Source: Enterocloster alcoholdehydrogenati (GTDB lineage Bacteria; Bacillota; Clostridia; Lachnospirales; Lachnospiraceae). From it: DNA of 64,000 nucleotides. The stretch spans positions 372,001-436,000 of the forward strand of contig NZ_BLTJ01000001.1 of NCBI RefSeq assembly GCF_013282095.1, given 5' to 3'. Below, one piece after another: positions 9,112 to 15,615 of the stretch (position 1 is its first letter; each line of letters starts with the position of its first letter). The notes under the pieces are model-generated. The model was not told the DNA's origin. It ran no database searches and saw nothing but the letters and a program-made list of their open reading frames with translations. Position numbers and translations under genes: made by a program.

Positions 9112-9144
9112 AAGTGTATCTGAACAGGATTTTCAGATACACTT
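9112..9144 (-). terminator. Terminator of dapA-dapB
   Basis: A perfect 13-bp stem (9112-9124 with 9132-9144) with a 7-nt loop is followed on the minus strand by seven T residues. Its sequence resembles the palindrome at 11804-11834, so it may be a dispersed repeat used as a terminator. Confidence 0.85.
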
Positions 9145-9179
9145 AGTATGGTTCTTATGAAAGATTTCTATTCCCCGGA

Positions 9180-9938
9180 TTACAGTCCCACCACATCCGC
9201 CATGGTATAACGGCCCGGTTCTTTTCCTGCCAGAAACTTTGCCGCCTCCAAAGCTCCTTTTGCAAAAATAGCCTTGGAATAAGCTGTGTGGCTTATGGTC
9301 ACTACCTCATCCTTTCCAGCAAATATCATGTCGTGCTCTCCCACGATGGAGCCGCCCCGTACCGAGCTGATTCCAATCTCTCTGACGTCCCGTTTTTCAT
9401 GGATGCTGCTGCGGTCGGTAACAAAATGATACGCTCCGCCCATGGCTTCATTTGCAGCCTCTGCCATGGCTAACGCCGTTCCGCTGGGCGCATCCTTTTT
9501 CTGATTATGGTGTTTTTCCACAATCTCCATATCAAAGCCGGACGCAGCAAGCACTTTTGCCGCATCCTGGACTAATTTTAAAAGCAGGTTCACGCCCAGA
9601 GACATATTTGCGGAACGCAGCAGCGGGATCCTGGCGCCGGCTTCCTCCACCCGCTTTAACTGTTCCTCCAAAAGACCTGTGGTGCACAGCACCAGAGGAA
9701 GTTTCTTTGCCAGACAGTAGTCCAGCAGGCCGTCTGCTGCCTTGGCCGAAGCAAAATCCACCACTACGTCAGCCGTTTCCCGACACTCCTCCAATGACGC
9801 ATATACCGGATATCCATATTTTAGTTCCGTGTTCAGGTCGATCCCTGCCACGATCCGAACTCCGTCCATCTCCTCTGCCATGGCAGAAATTACCTGTCCC
9901 ATGGCTCCGTTGCAGCCGTGCATGATAATATTGATCAT
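9180..9938 (-). CDS. dapB: 4-hydroxy-tetrahydrodipicolinate reductase
   Basis: DapB reduces the product of DapA with NAD(P)H on the way to meso-diaminopimelate and lysine, and in spore formers to dipicolinate. The 252-aa protein starts with the Rossmann motif GCNGAMGQ and contains EKHHNQKKDAPSGTA, with the catalytic histidine pair, the lysine and the substrate-binding SGT. The ATG at 9938 is preferred to an upstream in-frame GTG at 9962 that has no ribosome binding site. It lies 71 bp after dapA and the pair ends in a strong terminator. Confidence 0.95.
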   Translation of the reverse strand: MINIIMHGCNGAMGQVISAMAEEMDGVRIVAGIDLNTELKYGYPVYASLEECRETADVVVDFASAKAADGLLDYCLAKKLPLVLCTTGLLEEQLKRVEEAGARIPLLRSANMSLGVNLLLKLVQDAAKVLAASGFDMEIVEKHHNQKKDAPSGTALAMAEAANEAMGGAYHFVTDRSSIHEKRDVREIGISSVRGGSIVGEHDMIFAGKDEVVTISHTAYSKAIFAKGALEAAKFLAGKEPGRYTMADVVGL

Positions 9939-10009
9939 TTTCTGTGGTATCCTTTCTTTCACTGATTCTCATTTGCAGCCAGGCTTTACACACCTGTAAG
10001 AGGCAGATC

Positions 10010-10897
10010 CTACGCCAGAATACCGTAGTCCTTCATAGCCTTTTCAAGGATCGCCTGATGCTCCGGTTCCATCTCCGTCAGAGGCATCCTGAGCGGGCCT
10101 GCCTCTTTTCCCATAAGGTTCATGGCGGCCTTTACCGGAATCGGGTTTACCTCGCAAAACAGCGCATTGATCAGTGGAATGGCCTCAAGCTGCAGCCTGG
10201 CGCTTTGCTTCACATCTCCTGCAAAATAGGAGGCGCAGATCTCATGGGCCTGTCTGGGCGCTACATTGGAAAGAACCGAGATCACTCCCTTTCCGCCCAG
10301 GGATAATAGCGGCACAATCTGATCGTCATTTCCCGAATATACATCACAGGCTCCGTCGGTCAGATTCATCAGCTGGGCGATCCCGGAGAAATTGCCGGTG
10401 GCCTCCTTTACGCCTACAATATTTTCCACCTCACGGCACAGAGACGCAATGGTATCCGGCTGGATGTTGACGCCGGTCCGTCCAGGAATGTTGTAGAGAA
10501 TCATGGGAATGGTCACCGCGTCAGCCACTGTGGTAAAATGGGCTTTTAATCCCTTTTGCGTTGCCTTGTTATAATAGGGGGAAACGACTAAAATACCGTC
10601 GGCTCCTCTCTTTTCTGCCTCCTGTGACAGGAAAACGGCAGTCTCTGTACAATTAGAGCCGGTACCCGCCACCACAGGAATTCTCTTTTTCGTCACATCA
10701 CAGATAAATCCAATCACATCCAGATGCTCCTCGTGGGTCATGGTGGAAGCTTCACCGGTGGTTCCGCAGGCGATGATCGCGTCTGTGCCTCCTGCGATCT
10801 GCTCCTCTACCAGTTCCTCCAGCTTATCATAATTTACTTCTCCATTTTCCTTAAAAGGCGTAATCAGTGCAACGCCAGCTCCTTCAAAAACAGCCAT
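10010..10897 (-). CDS. dapA: 4-hydroxy-tetrahydrodipicolinate synthase
   Basis: DapA condenses pyruvate with aspartate semialdehyde, the entry to diaminopimelate synthesis. The 295-aa TIM-barrel protein has the usual ACGTTGEASTMTHEEH segment, the tyrosine in VVSPYYNKATQ and the Schiff-base lysine in GVKEATGN. AAGGAG lies 9 nt before the ATG at 10897; an upstream in-frame GTG at 10918 is less likely. It is co-transcribed with dapB. No lysine riboswitch is recognisable in the upstream sequence. Confidence 0.95.
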   Translation of the reverse strand: MAVFEGAGVALITPFKENGEVNYDKLEELVEEQIAGGTDAIIACGTTGEASTMTHEEHLDVIGFICDVTKKRIPVVAGTGSNCTETAVFLSQEAEKRGADGILVVSPYYNKATQKGLKAHFTTVADAVTIPMILYNIPGRTGVNIQPDTIASLCREVENIVGVKEATGNFSGIAQLMNLTDGACDVYSGNDDQIVPLLSLGGKGVISVLSNVAPRQAHEICASYFAGDVKQSARLQLEAIPLINALFCEVNPIPVKAAMNLMGKEAGPLRMPLTEMEPEHQAILEKAMKDYGILA

Positions 10898-10989
10898 AGT
10901 TATCTTCTCCTTTTTCACATAATATCATTTATATTCGGGAAATAAACAAAGTGTACATATGCCTCCTTTTATTAAGCGTTGACGAAAAA

Positions 10990-11018
10990 GAAGGGCTGAG
11001 GTAAATGTTCAGCCCTTC
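10990..11018 (-). terminator. Terminator upstream of dapA
   Basis: GAAGGGCTGA (10990-10999) pairs with TCAGCCCTTC (11009-11018), 10 bp. On the minus strand it is followed by five T residues. It marks the end of a transcription unit in the otherwise gene-poor 10898-11268 interval. Confidence 0.7.
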
Positions 11019-11231
11019 CATACAATACCGCCGGTAAGCGGATCCATATCTTCTGGTAGCTCTCCATCCACCCGGATGACAGTCACAGGATTCTTCATCC
11101 TGCGCCCAGAAACGATCCCGCAGGACTGACCGCCTCTTCGGCACCTTTCCCTTTCCCGGACCATCGTCTGTGCCTGCCACATCTGAACCGGTACTCCTGA
11201 TCGGCGCAACCTCTACTCTGTTCATATTCAT
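11009..11231 (-). pseudogene. Small unidentified or decayed ORF
   Basis: The 370 bp between cobO and dapA hold two overlapping minus-strand frames and no recognisable gene. One frame opens at 11231 (MNMNRVEVAPIRSTG) without a ribosome binding site; another closes at 11009 within the terminator stem and ends in a plausible-looking tail (IRVDGELPEDMDPLTGG). The natural-looking start and end lie in different frames, so this may be one frameshifted short gene, or chance. The terminator right after 11009 is the main reason to list it. Confidence 0.25.
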
Positions 11232-11268
11232 ATACTATCATTATTAAAAATAGATGTCAACAGGGATC

Positions 11269-11766
11269 TTACTCAAAACGCGTCTGAAGCTTTGTCACCT
11301 CATCCACCCACTCGTCCAGAGCAGCCGGATAAACCGTCCCTGTCATGATCAGCTCCGCTTCTGACTGTCTGGCCTGGGTAATCAGAGCACACAGCTCCTC
11401 CAGGGTGATAATCCCCTCATCCAGGATCCCCAGAATCTCATCCAGGATCAGAATATCACATTCCCCGGTTACCAGAACCTTTTTGGAAAAGTTCAGTCCG
11501 TTCCTGATATTGATCCTCGCTTCCTCCTTTTCCTCGTCAGAAAGCCGGTCAAAAACCATGGGAGACTTTTCAAAGCGAAACAGCTTAAATTCCGGCTCCA
11601 GCCTTTTGAGAACCTCCATATTGTCGGAATCCATGGAGCCCTTTAAAAACTGGACCATGATCACGTTTTTTCCGCGGATCAGAGCGCTGACCCCTCTTCC
11701 AAGAGCGCTGGCTGTTTTCCCTTTGCCCGGCCCGCAGATCACCTGTATCATACTGTCTTTCATCAT
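11269..11766 (-). CDS. cobO: Corrinoid adenosyltransferase, CobO/BtuR type
   Basis: The enzyme transfers the 5'-deoxyadenosyl group of ATP to reduced corrinoids, making adenosylcobalamin or its precursors. The 165-aa protein begins with the P-loop CGPGKGKTASA and keeps the family segments VQFLKG and LILDEI. The ATG at 11766 follows GAGGTG by 6 nt. No other cobalamin gene is near, so it probably serves corrinoid salvage or repair, which is inference. A palindrome lies in its leader at 11804-11834. Confidence 0.9.
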   Translation of the reverse strand: MMKDSMIQVICGPGKGKTASALGRGVSALIRGKNVIMVQFLKGSMDSDNMEVLKRLEPEFKLFRFEKSPMVFDRLSDEEKEEARINIRNGLNFSKKVLVTGECDILILDEILGILDEGIITLEELCALITQARQSEAELIMTGTVYPAALDEWVDEVTKLQTRFE

Positions 11767-11803
11767 TCTGCACCTCATACTGCCTTCCGGACACGCCCTT
11801 TAT

Positions 11804-11834
11804 GTGTGTCTGGAAAATGGATTTTCAAACACAC
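11804..11834. repeat. Palindromic repeat similar to 9112-9144
   Basis: GTGTGTC...TTTTCAAACACAC forms a stem of about 13 bp with one bulge and a G-T pair. It has the same outline as the terminator palindrome at 9112-9144 (GTGT-TCTG-...-GGATTTTCA-ACAC, then TAG). Here there is no T tail in either direction, so it is not an obvious terminator. Confidence 0.45.
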
Positions 11835-11911
11835 TCTAGCACAGTTTAAGAAATAATGCAAATATTTCTTATATTTTCCGTAAGAAAATCGTAAGAGGAA
11901 ATACATTTTGC

Positions 11912-12541
11912 CTACTCTGCGTCCTGCTCCAGCTTACTGATGGACACCTCATAGGCCACTCTTTTTTCGCACTCGGTCTCGCTGAGTTTCTTCGTGTACT
12001 CCCGGCTCTGAACCCTTCCCCAGATGCGGACGCGCTCCCCCACGGTAAAGCCGGATGCAAAGCGGGCATTTCTCCCCCAGCTGATGCAGGGTATGTAATC
12101 TGATTTGCCGTAAGGCCGGTTCACTGCCAGCAAAAGATCCGCAATCTCTCTGCCCAGAGGCGTCTTGCGGTAGATTGGCGGCTTGCAGATGTATCCGTCC
12201 AAAAAGATCTGGTTGGTTCTGGTATAGTCCGTAAATTCCTCCAGAAACCGGATCTCCCTTGCAAAGACCGACAGCATCAGACGGTTCTTTACGCCCTCGT
12301 GACGGTTATAGGAACGGAACTGGCCGATGGCCTCAATGGTACTCCCCCGAAGATCCCTGTGAACGTCAATCAGCCGTTCTGACACCATAAGCGGAATCAC
12401 ATCTGCCTGTTCGCTGAGCCGGTTTACTGACAGCTCTGCCATGTAAAACCCTTCGCCGAATACCTCGTGGCTGAATGAGAACTCTGATATGATCTCACCG
12501 ATCACGCTCACCTTATTGTTTTCAATCACTTTTTCTGCCAT
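11912..12541 (-). CDS. Tandem OB-fold single-stranded DNA-binding protein
   Basis: A 209-aa protein with two consecutive SSB-like OB-fold segments. The first covers about residues 8-100 (VIGEIISEFSFSHE through RLMLSVFAREIRF), the second about 108-190 (FLDGYICKPPIYRKT through RIWGRVQSREY). The second resembles classical Ssb more closely. It lacks the acidic C-terminal tail with terminal DDxPF that Ssb uses to recruit partners. AGGAGA lies before the ATG at 12541. It is monocistronic between cobO and typA. It is probably an accessory single-strand-binding protein rather than the housekeeping Ssb; that distinction is inference. Confidence 0.8.
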   Translation of the reverse strand: MAEKVIENNKVSVIGEIISEFSFSHEVFGEGFYMAELSVNRLSEQADVIPLMVSERLIDVHRDLRGSTIEAIGQFRSYNRHEGVKNRLMLSVFAREIRFLEEFTDYTRTNQIFLDGYICKPPIYRKTPLGREIADLLLAVNRPYGKSDYIPCISWGRNARFASGFTVGERVRIWGRVQSREYTKKLSETECEKRVAYEVSISKLEQDAE

Positions 12542-12725
12542 TGTACTTCTCCTCTTCTTTTCCAATTTCACCCGGTTGGTCATAAACCATTCCGTATGCA
12601 CATAACCAGTCTATGCAATTATAACCATAAAAAGAAGGAAAACAAAGGGGAAGTCATCGCACATATTCGACACCCCCGCAGTATTCTGTCATACTTTGGC
12701 GCAAAACGGAGAAATAAGGCAAAAT

Positions 12726-12766
12726 CCCCGGCATATTGGCTGGTATAACCAGGAAATATGCCGAGG
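12726..12766 (-). terminator. Terminator of typA
   Basis: A 12-bp stem with one mismatch (12726-12737 with 12755-12766) and an inner stem CTGGT/ACCAG form a long hairpin. On the minus strand it is followed by ATTTTG. It lies just past the typA stop at 12783. Confidence 0.65.
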
Positions 12767-12782
12767 AAACGAAATACATAGA

Positions 12783-14612
12783 TTATTTTCTGAAGGAAGC
12801 TCTCTTTCTCTGCAGCGGATCCAGAATCTTCTTGCGGATACGCAGGCTTTCAGGGGTCACCTCCAGAAGCTCGTCGGTATCAATAAAGTCCAGGGACTGC
12901 TCTAAGCTCATGACCTTTGGCGGGGTCAGCTTTAAAGCCTCATCTGCACTGGAGGAACGTGTGTTAGTCAGCTTCTTCGTCTTGCAGACATTGATCTCGA
13001 TATCCTCTGCCTTGGGGCTCTGTCCCACTACCATGCCGGAGTAAACTTTAACGCCGGGTCCGATAAAGAGCGTTCCTCTCTCCTGTGCGTTGAACAGGCC
13101 GTAGGTAATAGCCTCTCCTGCCTCAAAAGCGATCAGAGAGCCTGTGGGGCGGTAGGAAAGATCACCCTTATACTCCGCATAGCCGTCAAAAATGGTGTTT
13201 AAAATGCCATTTCCCTTCGTATCGGTCATGAAATCACCGCGGTAGCCGATCAGACCTCTGGAAGGAATGGAAAATTCCAGTCTGGAATATCCGCCTGCCG
13301 CCTGGCTCATTCCCTGAAGGGCGCCTTTTCTAGCTGTCAGTTTCTGGATCACCACGCCGGTGTACTCCTCAGGAACATCAATATACGCTAACTCCATAGG
13401 CTCCAGCTTGTGGCTGCGCTCATCATAGTGGTAGAGAACCTCTGCCTTGCTGACTGCAAATTCGTAGCCCTCACGACGCATATTTTCGATCAGAACCGAC
13501 AGATGGAGCTCGCCGCGGCCGGAAACCTTAAAGCAGTCTGCGGAATCCGTCTCCTCCACCCGGAGGCTGACGTCTGTATTAAGTTCGCGGAACAGACGGT
13601 CTCTTAAGTGGCGGGAGGTGATGTATTTTCCTTCCTGTCCGGCCAGAGGACTGTCATTTACCATAAAATACATAGCAATCGTAGGCTCTGAGATCTTCTG
13701 GAAGGGAATGGCCTCCGGGTTCTGAGGGGAGCAGATGGTATCTCCGATGTGGATATCTGCAATACCGGAGATTGCCACGATGGAGCCGATCCCAGCTTCC
13801 TGAACCTCCACACGCTTTAAACCGTCAAACTCATAGAGCTTGCCGATCTTGATCTTCTTAAACTTATCGGGATCGTGGTGGTTCAGCAGCACGCACTCCT
13901 GATTTACCCTGAGACCTCCGTTGTCGATCTTTCCGATACCGATACGGCCGACAAATTCATTGTAGTCAATGGTACTGATAAGCACCTGGGTATCTGCGTC
14001 GGGGTCGCCCTCCGGAGCCGGAATATGGTTAATGATCGTCTCAAACAGGGGACTCATGTCCACTTCAGGATCTTCCACATTGTACTTGGCAAATCCCCCT
14101 CTTGCGGAGGCAAAGATAAACGGGCAGTCCAGCTGCTCATCCGAGGCATCCAGATCCATCATAAGCTCCAAGGTCTCATCAATCACTTCCTCCGGGCGGG
14201 CCTCCGGGCGGTCGATCTTGTTGATGCAGACGATCACGGACAGATTCAGTTCCAGAGCCTTCTGAAGAACAAATTTGGTCTGAGGCATGGGGCCTTCATA
14301 GGCATCCACCACCAGAACTACGCCGTTCACCATTTTAAGCACACGCTCTACCTCGCCGCCGAAGTCCGCATGGCCTGGCGTATCGATAATATTGATCTTT
14401 GTGTCTTTATAAAATACGGCTGTATTCTTTGATAAAATAGTAATTCCGCGCTCACGTTCAATATCGTTGGAGTCCATCACGCGCTCCTGAACCTCCTGGT
14501 TGGCGCGGAATACGCCGCTCTGCTTTAACAGCTGATCCACCAGAGTAGTCTTGCCATGGTCTACGTGAGCGATGATGGCAATATTTCTTACGTCGTCTCT
14601 CTTCATCTTCAT
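12783..14612 (-). CDS. typA: Translational GTPase TypA/BipA
   Basis: A 609-aa translation-factor GTPase that binds the 70S ribosome and assists large-subunit assembly and stress growth. It shows G1 AHVDHGKTT, the switch region RERGITI, G3 DTPGHADFGGE and G4 NKIDRPEARP, then EF-G-like domains and the specific C-terminal domain ending in basic residues (LQRKRASFRK). Length matches the family. The ATG at 14612 (MKMKRDD) has only a weak AGAAGAA ribosome binding site. It has its own promoter and terminator. Confidence 0.97.
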   Translation of the reverse strand: MKMKRDDVRNIAIIAHVDHGKTTLVDQLLKQSGVFRANQEVQERVMDSNDIERERGITILSKNTAVFYKDTKINIIDTPGHADFGGEVERVLKMVNGVVLVVDAYEGPMPQTKFVLQKALELNLSVIVCINKIDRPEARPEEVIDETLELMMDLDASDEQLDCPFIFASARGGFAKYNVEDPEVDMSPLFETIINHIPAPEGDPDADTQVLISTIDYNEFVGRIGIGKIDNGGLRVNQECVLLNHHDPDKFKKIKIGKLYEFDGLKRVEVQEAGIGSIVAISGIADIHIGDTICSPQNPEAIPFQKISEPTIAMYFMVNDSPLAGQEGKYITSRHLRDRLFRELNTDVSLRVEETDSADCFKVSGRGELHLSVLIENMRREGYEFAVSKAEVLYHYDERSHKLEPMELAYIDVPEEYTGVVIQKLTARKGALQGMSQAAGGYSRLEFSIPSRGLIGYRGDFMTDTKGNGILNTIFDGYAEYKGDLSYRPTGSLIAFEAGEAITYGLFNAQERGTLFIGPGVKVYSGMVVGQSPKAEDIEINVCKTKKLTNTRSSSADEALKLTPPKVMSLEQSLDFIDTDELLEVTPESLRIRKKILDPLQRKRASFRK

Positions 14613-14667
14613 AGTGATTCTTCTTCCTTTATATATAAAAAACTCATAGTCTAAGCCACGGTTTTAT

Positions 14668-14696
14668 AGTATAGCATTGGTATCTTAAGATTGCAA
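14668..14696 (-). promoter_or_regulatory. Sigma-A promoter of typA
   Basis: On the minus strand -35 TTGCAA (14691-14696) and -10 TATACT (14668-14673) are separated by 17 nt and lie about 55 nt upstream of typA, between it and the YigZ-family gene. Confidence 0.7.
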
Positions 14697-14744
14697 GACC
14701 CAAATCCCGCAAAATCATCCCGGTCTGCCAAAACACTGCACTTC

Positions 14745-15395
14745 TTAAAATACCACCAGTTCCCCCTCTGCCATACCATAATACAGCTCCTTTATCCGAC
14801 GGATCTGCGCCCGGCCGTTTGTTCCTTCTGTGATCTTTGTCCGGAATCTCTCTTCCATGGAAACAGGCACTAAAAATACAAAGACTGCTCGATCTGTGTA
14901 CCGGCTCTCCAGAATATCGATCCCCTCCTGGGCCGCAATATACTGAAGCTTCCCCACATGGTTATAATCAGCCTCTGCCTCCATCTGTACTCCCAGCCTT
15001 TTCTCCACTGCCACACAGTTTTTAAGCCCTTCCTTTAAGGCCCCGGAATAGGCTCTCACAAGTCCGCCTGTCCCCAGAAGGGTTCCTCCAAAATACCGGG
15101 TCACCACCGCGCAGACGTCATGGAGTTCCTCTCCCTCCAGCACATCCATCATGGGTTTTCCCGCCGTCTGGGACGGTTCTCCGTCATCGCTGCACCGGGC
15201 GGTCTGGCCTCTTTCTCCTATTATATAGGCGTAACAGTGGTGTCTGGCGTTCCAGTGCTGCCTGCGGATCTCCTCCACAAAGGCCAGCGCTTCTTCCTCT
15301 GTCTTAACAGGAGCAATCTGCGCTATGAACCGAGATTTTTTCTCCACAAGCTCCCCTTCTCCGCCCTCGTATATGATTTTGTAGTGTTCTACCAC
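14745..15395 (-). CDS. YigZ/IMPACT (UPF0029) family protein
   Basis: A 216-aa member of the YigZ family. The N-terminal UPF0029/IMPACT domain is clear from EKKSRFIAQ, the HHCYAYIIG segment, DDGEPSQTAGKPM and RYFGGTLLGTGGLVRAYS; a C-terminal DUF1949-type domain follows from about residue 135. The molecular role is unsettled; translation-linked roles have been proposed for relatives. The GTG at 15395 is chosen because AAGGAG stands 8 nt upstream, while a longer frame from a GTG at 15437 has no ribosome binding site. It is divergent from the penicillin-binding protein gene. Confidence 0.88.
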   Translation of the reverse strand: MVEHYKIIYEGGEGELVEKKSRFIAQIAPVKTEEEALAFVEEIRRQHWNARHHCYAYIIGERGQTARCSDDGEPSQTAGKPMMDVLEGEELHDVCAVVTRYFGGTLLGTGGLVRAYSGALKEGLKNCVAVEKRLGVQMEAEADYNHVGKLQYIAAQEGIDILESRYTDRAVFVFLVPVSMEERFRTKITEGTNGRAQIRRIKELYYGMAEGELVVF

Positions 15396-15508
15396 TTTTC
15401 TCTCTCCTTTTTTTCTTTTCTGGGGGTCAGCACCCACATTTCCCTTATTTTTCTGCTGTTTTTTATCATAATATAGTTAGGTCCCCAAGGCAAGCCATAT
15501 TTATGCCC

Positions 15509-15537
15509 TTTTCAATTCTGTAAAACTGTTGTATAAT
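15509..15537 (+). promoter_or_regulatory. Promoter of the penicillin-binding protein gene
   Basis: -35 TTTTCA (15509-15514), 17-nt spacer, -10 TATAAT (15532-15537). The leader of about 70 nt contains complementary CTGTCT/AGACAG segments around 15548-15580 that could fold into a stem before the AAAGGAG ribosome binding site. Confidence 0.6.
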
Positions 15538-15615
15538 TTAGGGAGCCTGTCTGCCGGATTAAGAGTCTTTGGGAGACAGCGCCGGGGGGACCCAACACGT
15601 TGTAAAGGAGAATCT

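Noticed and set aside
9112-9144. Regulatory operator for dapB
   Set aside because: It lies after the stop codon and has a perfect stem with a seven-T tail, so terminator is the simpler reading.
13875-14432. A 185-codon plus-strand open frame opposite typA
   Set aside because: Antisense to the GTPase domain, without start signals.
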